From Fimenecus sp045578245 (GTDB lineage Bacteria > Bacillota > Clostridia > Oscillospirales > Acutalibacteraceae), in contig JAZNJX010000098.1 of NCBI GenBank assembly GCA_045578245.1, forward strand, positions 1 through 64,000: a stretch of 64,000 nt of DNA, written 5' to 3'. Shown here piece by piece: positions 41,667 to 50,536 of the stretch. The notes under the pieces were generated by a model that was given only the letters and a program-made list of their open reading frames with translations, was not told the DNA's origin and searched no databases. How positions within the stretch are numbered: the stretch's first letter is position 1; each line of letters starts with the position of its first letter. Made by a program: the position numbers and the translations under genes.

Positions 41667-42988
41667 TATTAAGTGATAAATATTTAGACTTTTTGCAATC
41701 GAATGCAAAGGTTGAAGTGCTTGAAGGAACGACATTTGCCGGTAAAACAACGGTGGGTGTCGTTAAATTTATGCTTCGGATTGCTCAAAGTAATAAAAGA
41801 TTCCATGTCTTGTCTGCATTGGACCTGGGAACTCTCGAAAAGAATATTATAAATGCAGAACTCGGAATCCTTGATGTTTTTAAAAGCAATGTTGATTATA
41901 GGTCAAATGGTGATGGCGAAATCACTCTTCCTCACATAAAGTACAGCACACCTAATGGAACAAAGATTATATATACCCTTGGATACGACAACAAAGCCCG
42001 ATGGAAAAAAGCTCTTGGTGGTCAGTATGGTTGTGTTTATATTGACGAAGCTAACATTGCTGATATGGAATTCATCAGAGAAGTGTCTATCAGATATGAT
42101 TATATGATGATGACACTGAACCCTGATGACCCGTCATTACCGATATATGAAGAATACATAAATCACTGCAGACCCTTGCCTGAATGGAGAGACGGCACAC
42201 CACCCGAAATGCTTGAACAACTTAAAGAAGATGTGAGAGAAGGCTGGGTGCATTGGTATTTTACATTTGATGATAATGCAGGTCTGACACCTGAAAAGAG
42301 AGAACAACTCCTCAGCGGTACTCCCAAAGGAACAAAGCTTTACAAAAACAAGATTTTAGGACTTCGTGGCCGTGCAACCGGTCTTGTATTTGACCTGCAG
42401 GATAAAAACATTATCAGCATTGATGAAGCTAAAAAGTACAAGTATTCTATATTTTCCTGTGGTGTGGATACTTCATATTCACAGCAAAGTGAAGATACAT
42501 TTGCGTTTATATTTACTGGAATCACTGAAGACAGAAGGAAAATCACACTCGATTGTGAAGTGCACAACAATAAAACAAGAAAAACACCATTAACTCCAAG
42601 TGATATCCCAAAATTATTGGTTCATTTCCTTGAAAGAAATAATGAGTTGTGGGGCTTTGCAAAGAATGTTTTTATAGATTCAGCGGACCAAGGCACGATT
42701 TTGGAATGTCAGAAGTATAAAAGGCAACATGGTTTGATTTACAGTTTTAATCCTGCATGGAAAAAGACTACCATTATCAACAGAATTAAACTACAAAGTG
42801 GTTGGATGGCTCACAATGATTATCTTATAGTTGAGAACTGTAAGGCAAACATTGATGAGCTTAATTTATATTCTTGGAAAGAGGATAAGAACGAGCCAGA
42901 GGATGGCCACGACCACACAATAAATGCTGACCAATATTCCTGGTTGCCGTATAAAGATAAAATCGGAGGAACTGAAATATATGAGTAA
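41663..42988 (+). CDS. terL: Terminase large subunit
   Basis: TerL, 441 residues, PBSX/Terminase_6-like packaging motor and nuclease. The ATPase Walker A is EGTTFAGKTT (residues 21-30), Walker B is CVYIDEAN near 133, and the coupling motif is TLNPDD. The nuclease domain has GVDTSYSQQSED, FIDSADQG and DGHDHTINADQY, the acidic residues expected of the RNase H-like fold. Length is normal. It overlaps the portal gene by 8 bp. It carries one 18-bp palindrome copy near its start. Confidence 0.95.
   Translation: MILSDKYLDFLQSNAKVEVLEGTTFAGKTTVGVVKFMLRIAQSNKRFHVLSALDLGTLEKNIINAELGILDVFKSNVDYRSNGDGEITLPHIKYSTPNGTKIIYTLGYDNKARWKKALGGQYGCVYIDEANIADMEFIREVSIRYDYMMMTLNPDDPSLPIYEEYINHCRPLPEWRDGTPPEMLEQLKEDVREGWVHWYFTFDDNAGLTPEKREQLLSGTPKGTKLYKNKILGLRGRATGLVFDLQDKNIISIDEAKKYKYSIFSCGVDTSYSQQSEDTFAFIFTGITEDRRKITLDCEVHNNKTRKTPLTPSDIPKLLVHFLERNNELWGFAKNVFIDSADQGTILECQKYKRQHGLIYSFNPAWKKTTIINRIKLQSGWMAHNDYLIVENCKANIDELNLYSWKEDKNEPEDGHDHTINADQYSWLPYKDKIGGTEIYE
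41692..41709. repeat. 18-bp dispersed palindrome, copy 3
   Basis: TTTGCAATCGAATGCAAA at the start of terL, encoding Leu-Gln-Ser-Asn-Ala-Lys. Confidence 0.7.
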
Positions 42989-44468
42989 GATAGGAGATAA
43001 GGTTAAGAAGATGATTGTGAACTGGTTAAACATACAACCTGCACCAATACAAACAGTAACATTACTGGAACGAGTGCCGTTTGAATTAAGAGTAATTGAA
43101 AATCAAATATGGTACAGAGGCGAAGCTACGGAATTAGACCAATTCTACAAGCAAACAAAAAATGATATTGTAACAGGTTCTCGTTTTTGGGGAGCAACGG
43201 TAAGCCAAAGTACTCGAAAGATACACACAGGACTACCTGCGATGATTGTTGATTCATTGGCTTATCTTGTAAAAACTGATATGGATAAGGTCAAATTCAA
43301 GAACAAAAACGGTGAAGAAAAGTGGAATACAATATGCAAGAACAAACATTTTGATTTTACTGATATTGTTGGCGCCGGTGTTGTTGGTGCGTTATATTCA
43401 GGCGATGGTGCTTGGAAAATATCTGCAAACAAGGAAGTTTGTGATGTGCCGATTGTCGAATTCTATTCAGCGGACCGTGTAGAGTATGAAATCAAGCATG
43501 GCATTATATGTGGAATTGACTTTATAACAGATGTGCCCCATAAAAGAAAGGTACTTAAACTCAAAGAAAAATACCGTAATGGCTATGTATCTTATGAGCT
43601 TTACGATAACGATAGACTTCTTGGTGAACAGGAACTTCAAGAGATAACGGGACTTAATAATGTTTCCTATGAGGAAAAAAGCAAGTTTAGCATGGCCGTG
43701 CCATTTAAAATATACAATAATCCAAAGTATAAAAATCGCGGAAAAAGTATTTTTGAAGATAAGCTTGATGATTTTGATGCGTTTGATGAGATTGTTTCTC
43801 AATGGTTACAAGCATACAGAATGGGAAGAGCCCAAAAGTATATTCCTGATAATCTTATAGCTCGAAATAAATTTGATGGTACTCTGAAACAACATAATCC
43901 TTTTGACAATGAATATGTGACTGTTGATGAAGCAATAAATGAAATGGGCGTTAAAGAAAGTCAGATTCAAGTAGTACAGCCTGAAATTCGTTATGAAGCA
44001 TTTCTTGAAGGATACAAGTATTATCTTGATTTGTGCTTGCAGGGCATTATATCTCCTGCAACATTAGGCATTGACCTTGGAAAAATGTCTTCAGCGGATG
44101 CACAACGCGAAAAGAAGGATGTTACAGGAGTTACAAGAAACACCATAACTGAAAGGCTTGAGAAGGTTCTGCCAGACCTTATTTGTGCTATTTTAAATAC
44201 ATACGACATTATGCAGAACAATGCAGTTGAAGACTATGAACCGGAAGTGTCTTTTGGTGAATATGGTGCTCCTGACTTCGATAGCCGTGTGGAAACTGTA
44301 GGTAAAGCAGCAACAAACAACACAATGTCTATCGAAACACAGGTAAGGGAACTCTGGGGTTCAAGCAAGGATGAAGAATGGATTCAAAAAGAAGTCCAGC
44401 GAATAAAGAATGAAAGAGGTATTGAAACTGTTGATGAGCCGAAAGTAGGCGAGGATTTTGACATCTAA
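42981..44468 (+). CDS. Portal protein
   Basis: A 495-residue portal of the SPP1 Gp6/A118-like family, which forms the dodecameric ring at the capsid vertex and contacts TerL. Consistent features are the position after terL, the length, and segments such as WYRGEATELDQFYKQ, LPAMIVDSLAYLV, and the long helix SPATLGIDLGKMSSADAQREKKD that is typical of these portals. It overlaps terL upstream and the MuF gene downstream. Confidence 0.92.
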   Translation: MSKIGDKVKKMIVNWLNIQPAPIQTVTLLERVPFELRVIENQIWYRGEATELDQFYKQTKNDIVTGSRFWGATVSQSTRKIHTGLPAMIVDSLAYLVKTDMDKVKFKNKNGEEKWNTICKNKHFDFTDIVGAGVVGALYSGDGAWKISANKEVCDVPIVEFYSADRVEYEIKHGIICGIDFITDVPHKRKVLKLKEKYRNGYVSYELYDNDRLLGEQELQEITGLNNVSYEEKSKFSMAVPFKIYNNPKYKNRGKSIFEDKLDDFDAFDEIVSQWLQAYRMGRAQKYIPDNLIARNKFDGTLKQHNPFDNEYVTVDEAINEMGVKESQIQVVQPEIRYEAFLEGYKYYLDLCLQGIISPATLGIDLGKMSSADAQREKKDVTGVTRNTITERLEKVLPDLICAILNTYDIMQNNAVEDYEPEVSFGEYGAPDFDSRVETVGKAATNNTMSIETQVRELWGSSKDEEWIQKEVQRIKNERGIETVDEPKVGEDFDI

Positions 44469-46335
44469 AGAACTTGCTGAAATCTTTGAAAAGATAGAAT
44501 TAGAGATAATATCGTCCTTAAAAAGGAACTTAAAGAAACACCAAGAATGGGAAAAGGACCTTGATATTGAGTGGACTGCTTGGCAGGCATTAAAAATTAA
44601 AGGTATTGAGAGATTCCGAAAAGAAAACAGTGAAATTCTTTCACAATACACAGACCTTATATCAGCGGAAACCCGTAAGATGATTGAAGAACAGTTTGAT
44701 GAAGGTGAAGACCTTGAAGCAGAACAGTTATCAGAATACGGTTTTACTGAAACAACAAACGATAATTTCTTTGAAATCTTTGATGAGAAGATTGAAAGTA
44801 TTATTGAAGAAATACAGGGTAAAGAAACAACAGCGGAAAAAGCTGCTTTGCGAATGATGGATGATGTTTACCGTCAGACTCTCTTAAAAGCTGAAACTGC
44901 AGTTGCAACAGGCTCACAGACTATACCAAAGGCAATTGAGGAAGCAGTAAGAGAATTTGCAAAGAAGGGTATAAACTGTATTGAGTACCGTGACGGCCGT
45001 AGAGTGAATATTGCTGATTATGTTTATATGGCTCTTCGTACTGCTAACACCAGAGCAAACTTATTAGGTCAAGCAAAGCAAAGAATGGCATTGGGAATTG
45101 ACACCGTGCGTGTAAGCTCCTATAATGCGTGTTCTGAAACTTGCTTACCTTGGCAGGGTGGAATCTATATTGATGATGTTTTTGCTACATTTGATGGTGA
45201 AATCAGCGGTGATAAGGGTAAAAGTAACAATGGCAAGTGGTACACTCTTCTGTCAGTCGCAGTCAGGGCAGGGCTGTTTCATCCAAATTGCCGTCATAGT
45301 CTTACTACATACACCGGGAACGGCAAGGACTCTCCAATTGTTGATGAAGAAAAAGCAAGAGAGAATTATAAACTCGAACAGCAGCAGAGAACGTTAGAAC
45401 GAAAACTGCGTTATTGGAAGCGCCGTCTTGAAGCAGAGAGCGACCCTGTATTAAAAGAAGGCTTGAAAAATCAAGTTAAAAAGGCTCGTGATAATCTTAA
45501 AAGCTTTGTTGATGAGCACAAGGAAGTTCTTCGCCGTGACCCATGGAGAGAAAAGACATACGATACTCCTGAAAGCACACGGAAACGGAATCCTAACGAA
45601 AAGCAATTTTTACGGTATCGTGAAAGACTTGGAGAAAAAGTTCCTCAAACACTTGCTGAATTTGAAAAGATTAAATATGGCAGTAATGAAGAGTGGATTA
45701 AACTTCAAACGGAATATAGATATAAGGGTGTTGTGGACCGCCTTTTAGCTAAAAATCCAAATCTCAAAGTATTCTCAAAGGCTTCAGAAATACCTGACGA
45801 GTATAATAAAGCGGCAAGATTACTTACTTATAATCAAAGAGATGGTATTTATCATTATACGCACTATGAAGAGGGTATAAGGATGAATAAATATCTTGGT
45901 GGTGACCCTGAAACTGTATTGTCAGCGGATGAGATGAGAAATCTTCAAAATACGCAAGATGCATTGGAAAATAGTTCGTTACCTTATGACACAGTCCTTT
46001 GGCGAGGAACAGAAGCATGGTTGCTTGATGGTTTTGATGATTTGCCACATTCCATAAAGGATTGGAAAAAGGGACGATTATCGTATAAGGGATTTTCTTC
46101 AACAAGTATTATTAGAGATGCATCCTATATCAATTTATCAGACAAGGATGTACAACTTATATTAGTTAAAAAAGGAAATCAAAATGGAGCGGCTTATGTA
46201 GAAAAAATTTCATATAATTATTTCAATAATCTTAAATCAGAGCAAGAAGTACTATTGCAAAATCATGTAGAATTGAGTATAATAGAAGCACAGAGATTTA
46301 AAGGTAAAACAATAATTGTAGCGGAGGTGTTATAA
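44458..46335 (+). CDS. MuF-like minor head protein fused to ADP-ribosyltransferase domain
   Basis: A 625-residue two-part protein. Residues 1 to about 310 are the phage minor capsid protein 2/MuF domain, including S-Y-N-A-C-S-E-T-C-L-P-W-Q-G and the GLFHPNCRHSLTTY zinc-like motif. After a coiled linker, residues about 430-625 form an R-S-E-class mono-ADP-ribosyltransferase: Arg516 in LWRGTE, the GFSSTS motif (STS at 548-550) and ExE in SEQEVLL (Glu595, Glu597). All catalytic residues are present. MuF-toxin fusions are thought to be packaged and delivered with phage DNA. The start is TTG within the portal's end and is not certain. Confidence 0.88.
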   Translation: MTSKELAEIFEKIELEIISSLKRNLKKHQEWEKDLDIEWTAWQALKIKGIERFRKENSEILSQYTDLISAETRKMIEEQFDEGEDLEAEQLSEYGFTETTNDNFFEIFDEKIESIIEEIQGKETTAEKAALRMMDDVYRQTLLKAETAVATGSQTIPKAIEEAVREFAKKGINCIEYRDGRRVNIADYVYMALRTANTRANLLGQAKQRMALGIDTVRVSSYNACSETCLPWQGGIYIDDVFATFDGEISGDKGKSNNGKWYTLLSVAVRAGLFHPNCRHSLTTYTGNGKDSPIVDEEKARENYKLEQQQRTLERKLRYWKRRLEAESDPVLKEGLKNQVKKARDNLKSFVDEHKEVLRRDPWREKTYDTPESTRKRNPNEKQFLRYRERLGEKVPQTLAEFEKIKYGSNEEWIKLQTEYRYKGVVDRLLAKNPNLKVFSKASEIPDEYNKAARLLTYNQRDGIYHYTHYEEGIRMNKYLGGDPETVLSADEMRNLQNTQDALENSSLPYDTVLWRGTEAWLLDGFDDLPHSIKDWKKGRLSYKGFSSTSIIRDASYINLSDKDVQLILVKKGNQNGAAYVEKISYNYFNNLKSEQEVLLQNHVELSIIEAQRFKGKTIIVAEVL

Positions 46336-46619
46336 TGGCAATTTTTAGCGAAGAAAAAATGAACCGATATAGAAAAGCGTGTGATAAGGCTAAAAGCCAT
46401 TTAGAAGCTCCAATGCTGGGTGAAGTTTTAACACCTTTGTGTAAATCTTGTAAGCATATTGATATGAAATATGGAACATGGGATGAACCTGTGTGTGATA
46501 TTTATGGTGAAAATCCATCATATTTAGATTGCCACCATTTTGATTGCCCGCATTATGACCAAATTCCTAACATTGATGATGCATACTTACCGCAACACAT
46601 GAGAAAAAAGAATAAATAA
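46335..46619 (+). CDS. Cysteine-rich small protein coupled to the MuF-ART gene
   Basis: A 94-residue protein with likely metal ligands LCKSCKHIDM, VCDIYG, and C-H-H-F-D-C-P-H-Y. Its ATG overlaps the stop of the MuF-ART gene (TAATG) with GGAGG just upstream, so the two are translated together. It might be an accessory to the toxin, or an immunity protein, or just a head protein. I do not recognise a named family. A double terminator follows. Confidence 0.65.
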   Translation: MAIFSEEKMNRYRKACDKAKSHLEAPMLGEVLTPLCKSCKHIDMKYGTWDEPVCDIYGENPSYLDCHHFDCPHYDQIPNIDDAYLPQHMRKKNK

Positions 46620-46624
46620 CTTTT

Positions 46625-46652
46625 AAGCACTTGCTTTTGCAGGTGCTTTTTT
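46625..46652 (+). terminator. Intrinsic terminator after the MuF-ART pair
   Basis: AAGCAC (46625-46630) pairs with GTGCTT (46643-46648), with an inner TGC/GCA stem and a T6 tract. Confidence 0.78.
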
Positions 46653-46671
46653 AATGCTTATTTACTGATTC

Positions 46672-46701
46672 AAGCACTTATCGGAAGGTAGGTGCTTTTT
46701 T
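46672..46701 (+). terminator. Second tandem terminator before the scaffold gene
   Basis: AAGCAC (46672-46677) pairs with GTGCTT (46692-46697), then T6. It has the same arms as at 46625 and 41133. The two in tandem may reset expression before the capsid genes. Confidence 0.75.
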
Positions 46702-46732
46702 CATACCCAATTTTAAGAAAGGAGGCATTATA

Positions 46733-47302
46733 ATGCCAGGCGATGAGAAAAAGAAGCCCGAAGAACAGCAGGATAATAATGAGCCTGAAAAGAAACAGGA
46801 CGGTGTAAATCCTACTGATACGGACACAAAGTCAGAAGACAAACCAGAGGATAAGCCTGCAGGTGATGATGGCAAGAAGGAAGAACCTGAAAAGAAAGAG
46901 GAAAAACCTACCGAAGAGCCATCGGACAAAGAGCAAGGTGATGAAAACGGTGAGGGTGCAGATGCACCACCAGCTGATACTACACCTGTGGCAAACGACA
47001 AACCTGCGGTAGATTCAGTCAATTTGGAATTACTCAATACAAAGGCACAGCTTGCAGCTATTAAAAGTGGCATTCGTGTTGATGTGGTTGAGGATGCAGT
47101 TTGTCTTGCAATGCACGACGCTAAAAAGAACGGTGAATTAACCGAAGAAAGCGTTGCAGAAGCTCTTTCGGGAGTGTTGAGCCGACATCCCGAATGGAAA
47201 AACGCACCTGAGAACACAAACAATTTCCGTGTAGGTGCAGATGGCTCAAGAGAAAGTCAGTCTTCTAATGAAGATATTTCAAGAATTTTTGGCAATGTAT
47301 AA
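46733..47302 (+). CDS. Capsid scaffolding protein
   Basis: A 189-residue acidic protein. The first 100 residues are low complexity (rich in E, D, K, P). The C-terminal part, with LELLNTKAQLAAIKSGI and then a helical SVAEALSGVLSRHPEWK, is the usual scaffold oligomer/capsid-binding pattern. Placed directly before the major capsid gene with an AAAGGAGG site. It guides procapsid assembly and is expected to be released or cleaved. Confidence 0.82.
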   Translation: MPGDEKKKPEEQQDNNEPEKKQDGVNPTDTDTKSEDKPEDKPAGDDGKKEEPEKKEEKPTEEPSDKEQGDENGEGADAPPADTTPVANDKPAVDSVNLELLNTKAQLAAIKSGIRVDVVEDAVCLAMHDAKKNGELTEESVAEALSGVLSRHPEWKNAPENTNNFRVGADGSRESQSSNEDISRIFGNV

Positions 47303-47315
47303 GGAGGAATAAACT

Positions 47316-48200
47316 ATGCCAGGAAACACAGTAAACTATGCTATTCAGTTTGCACCTGATATTATGCAGAAGTACACTCGTGAACTTCTCTCATCAGACC
47401 TTACAACACAGAACATCAATTTTGTTCGTGCAAACGAAATTAAAATTCCATTTGTAACAATGTCTGGTTACAAGGACCACAGCAGAAATGGCGGTTTCAA
47501 CGAAGGTACAGTTGAAAACGACAATATGACAAAGAAACTCGGTTTTGACCGTGATATTGAATTCTTTGTTGATTCAATGGATGTGGATGAGACAAATTAC
47601 GCACTTTCAGCGGCAAACATCACAAACACATTCATTACAGAAAAAGCAATTCCTGAAACAGACTGTTATCGTTTCTCAAAACTTTATACAGATTTGGTAA
47701 CTCTCGGCGGAATTGCTTCACAGGAGGCTGTTACAGCAGCAAACATTCTTGATTGGCTTGATACCATGATGGAAGAAATGGATGACGACGAGGTTCCAGC
47801 AGAAGGCAGAATCTTATATCTCATCCCAAGCAGATACAAACTCATCAAACAGGCAGAAAAAATTCTTCGTAACCTTGATGTTACAAGAAGTGCAACCGTA
47901 AATCGTAACATCACAAATCTTGATGATGTTATTATCAAGAAAATTCCAAGTGCAAGAATGAAAACTGCTTATAACTTTACTGATGGCTATGCTCCTGCAA
48001 CAACTGCAAAGCAGATGGATATGATTCTCGTTCATCCAAAATCAGTCCTTGCAACTGATAAGCATGCTTATATCAAGCTTTGGGCTCCAGGTACACATAC
48101 AAAGGGCGATGGTTATCTTTATCAGAACCGTAAATACGGTGACTTGTTCGTTGTTGATAACCGTATGGAAGGTATCAAAATCAATCTTTCAGCAGAATAA
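47316..48200 (+). CDS. Major capsid protein
   Basis: A 294-residue HK97-fold-type shell protein. Indicators are its position after the scaffold, strong AAGGAGGAA ribosome site, length, and the segments NEIKIPFVTMSGYKDHSRNGG, TEKAIPETDCYRFSKLY and VHPKSVLATDKHAYIKLW. Codon use is biased to abundant codons as expected of a highly expressed gene. Sequence motifs are not absolute for this class. Confidence 0.88.
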   Translation: MPGNTVNYAIQFAPDIMQKYTRELLSSDLTTQNINFVRANEIKIPFVTMSGYKDHSRNGGFNEGTVENDNMTKKLGFDRDIEFFVDSMDVDETNYALSAANITNTFITEKAIPETDCYRFSKLYTDLVTLGGIASQEAVTAANILDWLDTMMEEMDDDEVPAEGRILYLIPSRYKLIKQAEKILRNLDVTRSATVNRNITNLDDVIIKKIPSARMKTAYNFTDGYAPATTAKQMDMILVHPKSVLATDKHAYIKLWAPGTHTKGDGYLYQNRKYGDLFVVDNRMEGIKINLSAE

Positions 48201-48213
48201 GGAGGGCTGAATT

Positions 48214-48471
48214 ATGCAGAAATACGCAGTTAAAGGCAATCGTGAGATTGCTATTACAAACGAAGCTGAAGAGAAAGCACTCGTTAAGCAGGGATACGAC
48301 ATCCTTGATGGTGACGGTAAACTTCTTACCGCAGGCAGAGGCAAAACAGTGCCTTATGAACAACATGAGGAAGTTAAGGCTGAAAACGAAACACTTAAGG
48401 CTGAAAACAAGAAACTTGAGGCAAAAATCAAGGAACTTGAAAAAGAACTCAAGGAATTGAAGAAGGCTTAA
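48214..48471 (+). CDS. Small head-associated coiled-coil protein
   Basis: An 85-residue protein with a compact N-terminal domain (residues 1-45) and a C-terminal coiled coil of about 35 residues rich in E, L and K (KAENETLKAENKKLEAKIK). Located just after the capsid gene with an AAGGAGGG site. Probably a head decoration or fibre-like protein. The precise role is unknown. Confidence 0.65.
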   Translation: MQKYAVKGNREIAITNEAEEKALVKQGYDILDGDGKLLTAGRGKTVPYEQHEEVKAENETLKAENKKLEAKIKELEKELKELKKA

Positions 48472-48484
48472 GGAGCTGATAAGA

Positions 48485-48859
48485 ATGTCAGCTTATGTAA
48501 GCAAGATAGATTTTTCGAAAATGTTTCCTAATTCACAGATACCAAGTGAAGAAATTGAATTATATTTAAAAACCGCAAGTGTCGATATTGATTCTCTCAC
48601 ATTTAATCGTATCGTTGCCTGCGGTTTTGATTCACTTACTCAATTTCAAAAGGAAAAAGTTCAGAATGCTGTATGTCGTCAAGCAGAACTGAGATTTCAA
48701 AACAAGGAACTGTTTGAAAGTGTTATACAGTCTTATAGCATTAATGGTGTTTCAGTAACCCTTGACAAAAGCAGACTTATAACAATTTGTGGTGCTACCA
48801 CCTCGACGGATATATATTCAGAACTTAAACAAAGTGGTCTTTGTGTAAGGAGGCTGTAA
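48485..48859 (+). CDS. Head-tail connector (Gp6/Gp15-like adaptor)
   Basis: A 124-residue, mostly helical protein. The order (capsid, this gene, minor capsid 1-3) and its pattern IELYLKTASVDIDSLTFNRI, with a C-terminal beta part, match head-tail adaptor proteins that bind under the portal. An AAGGAG site precedes it. Overlap with the next gene is avoided by 1 bp. Confidence 0.75.
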   Translation: MSAYVSKIDFSKMFPNSQIPSEEIELYLKTASVDIDSLTFNRIVACGFDSLTQFQKEKVQNAVCRQAELRFQNKELFESVIQSYSINGVSVTLDKSRLITICGATTSTDIYSELKQSGLCVRRL

Positions 48860-48860
48860 T

Positions 48861-49196
48861 ATGCAATATCCTAAGCTGGTACCACCAAGATTATGTCATA
48901 CTGAAGTCAAAGTAAAATTCCTTGGTGATTTGGATGTCGAAGGTGCTGAAGAAATCCTTTGTGAGTTCAGCGGAAAGTGTAATATCAAAATTAAAACAAA
49001 GCAACGGCTTACAGCGGATAAACGCCTTGTGACCATAAATGCTGTTGCTTTGTTTGATGGGGATATTGCTCCTGATATATCAAATCCAAAAGGAACACTT
49101 GAACTGAATGCTAAAGAATATCATATTTACAGTATTGCGAAAGAACTTAATCCGGATGGAACTGTGAATTACACACGATTGGAGTTGACAGAATGA
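48861..49196 (+). CDS. Minor capsid protein 1/head closure-like protein
   Basis: A 111-residue beta-rich protein. It resembles the putative minor capsid protein family found in A118-like phages, where such proteins act as head-closure stoppers. Features include VPPRLCHTEVKVKFLGDLDVEG at the start and a C-terminal K-E-Y-H-I-Y-S-I-A strand. The stop overlaps the next start by 4 bp. Confidence 0.72.
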   Translation: MQYPKLVPPRLCHTEVKVKFLGDLDVEGAEEILCEFSGKCNIKIKTKQRLTADKRLVTINAVALFDGDIAPDISNPKGTLELNAKEYHIYSIAKELNPDGTVNYTRLELTE

Positions 49197-49621
49197 GTTG
49201 TCAGGTGAAGGTTAATGTTAAACTTGACCCTCAATTTAAGAGTATGCTTCGTGAACAAATTAAAGAGGCAGCTATGTTGACGATTGGTGATGCAAGAAAT
49301 GATTTAGTTCAATCTCAAACAGTGCCGAGAGATAGTAATGCAACAATGCAAAACGATGCTTTTACAATGGTTAATGAGGACGGTCCTAATATTTCTGCTA
49401 CACTTGTTTTTGGAGTACCGTATGCTCGTTATCAGTATTTCGGTTTAATACGACACGGTAAAAAACCAAATTATAAGTATTACGGTAATATTAAATATCA
49501 AAAAGGATATAATCCACACGCACGGTCTCATTGGTTAGAGCCATACAAGGACGGTGTATTCTTAACGGAACATTTCAAGGAAAATCTAAAACAGATAAGA
49601 CAAGGAAAGCTTAAAAAGTAA
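49193..49621 (+). CDS. Minor capsid protein 2-like (tail completion, HK97 gp10-like)
   Basis: A 142-residue protein. The pattern L-R-E-Q-I-K-E-A-A and GVPYARYQYFGLIRHGK, followed by A-R-S-H-W-L-E-P-Y, is typical of the minor capsid/HK97 gp10-like family that joins head and tail. It is in the standard place between the closure protein and the tail terminator. Confidence 0.78.
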   Translation: MSCQVKVNVKLDPQFKSMLREQIKEAAMLTIGDARNDLVQSQTVPRDSNATMQNDAFTMVNEDGPNISATLVFGVPYARYQYFGLIRHGKKPNYKYYGNIKYQKGYNPHARSHWLEPYKDGVFLTEHFKENLKQIRQGKLKK

Positions 49622-49634
49622 GGGAGGGCGGTTA

Positions 49635-50033
49635 ATGTTATATTTATCTGATGTTGCTAAATACATAAAAGAGAAAAAACCAACAATTAAAAACATTTCA
49701 TCAGGTATTATTGATGTAAAAAAGAAACAATGCGTTGGTGTTTTTGATAATAATCGTTCTCCAAGTACACGTATTGCTTTAGGTGGGGCTGAAAACACCC
49801 GCTATTATAAGCAACAAATTACAATTTTAGTGCATTGGGGCAAGACACAAAAAGAGTGCTTTAATAAGGCCACAGAGCTTTATAAACTGTTTTTCGGTGT
49901 ATCTGATGTTACAATCAATGACAACCATATCGCCTTTTTTACGGCGTATGAGCCCCAAAGCATAGGCTTTACACAGGATATGATATATGAATACCTTATA
50001 CCTGTGGATATTTATATTAACAAGGAGGAATAA
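49635..50033 (+). CDS. Minor capsid protein 3-like (tail terminator)
   Basis: A 132-residue protein at the position of the tail terminator. Segments RYYKQQITILVHWG and FFTAYEPQSIGFTQDMIYEYLIPVDIYI fit the minor capsid 3/tail-terminator fold. It should cap the tail tube at its full length. An AGGGAGGG site precedes it; it ends 2 bp before the tail tube gene. Confidence 0.75.
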   Translation: MLYLSDVAKYIKEKKPTIKNISSGIIDVKKKQCVGVFDNNRSPSTRIALGGAENTRYYKQQITILVHWGKTQKECFNKATELYKLFFGVSDVTINDNHIAFFTAYEPQSIGFTQDMIYEYLIPVDIYINKEE

Positions 50034-50035
50034 AA

Positions 50036-50473
50036 ATGGCAGAAATTCCAAAAACTGGTGTATTTCCTGTGTTTAAACATAAGTTTAAACTTGGTGCAAC
50101 CGCAGATGCAGTAAAAAACATTGCAGAAATGGAAAACTTTTCTGTTGCTATTGACGGTAAGGTTGAAGAATGGTCTCCTTTTGAAGAAGAAGGCTGGGTA
50201 AAACGCCTTGTTACAGGTAAGAGCATTTCAATCTCGCTTAAGGGTAAGCGTTGTGTAGGCGATGCCGGAAATGACTATGTACACAACTGTGCTTTTAAAA
50301 CTGGTCAGGATTGCAATGGTGCGTTTGAATGGGAGTTCCCTTCAGGTGCAAAAATCACAATGAATTGTGTGATTAATGTCACTAACCCCGGTGGTGGTGA
50401 CAGCACTGGGGTTGATGGACTTGAGTTTGATGTTTTGTCAAACGGAAAGCCTACATTCACACCAGCAGCTTAA
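50036..50473 (+). CDS. Major tail tube protein
   Basis: A 145-residue protein, MAEIPKTGVFPVFKHKFKLG then a beta-rich body with VDGLEFDVLSNGKPTFTPAA at the end, characteristic of siphovirus major tail proteins. AAGGAGGAA site. A terminator-like hairpin directly after it would give more of this product than of the chaperones downstream. Confidence 0.85.
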   Translation: MAEIPKTGVFPVFKHKFKLGATADAVKNIAEMENFSVAIDGKVEEWSPFEEEGWVKRLVTGKSISISLKGKRCVGDAGNDYVHNCAFKTGQDCNGAFEWEFPSGAKITMNCVINVTNPGGGDSTGVDGLEFDVLSNGKPTFTPAA

Positions 50474-50484
50474 ATGAAAAAGTG

Positions 50485-50512
50485 CGCCCTCTATCTTAAT
50501 TGACGGAGGGCG
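50485..50512 (+). terminator. Partial terminator after the tail tube gene
   Basis: CGCCCTC (50485-50491) pairs with GAGGGCG (50506-50512), followed by a T/A-rich tract. Probably leaky, which would allow strong tail tube and low chaperone expression. Confidence 0.65.
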
Positions 50513-50536
50513 TTATTATATCGGAGGTAAATAAAA

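Noticed and set aside
46678..47223. 181-codon minus-strand frame opposite the scaffold gene
   Set aside because: It is the low-complexity shadow of the acidic scaffold gene (runs of Ser, Phe and Gly), not a real protein.
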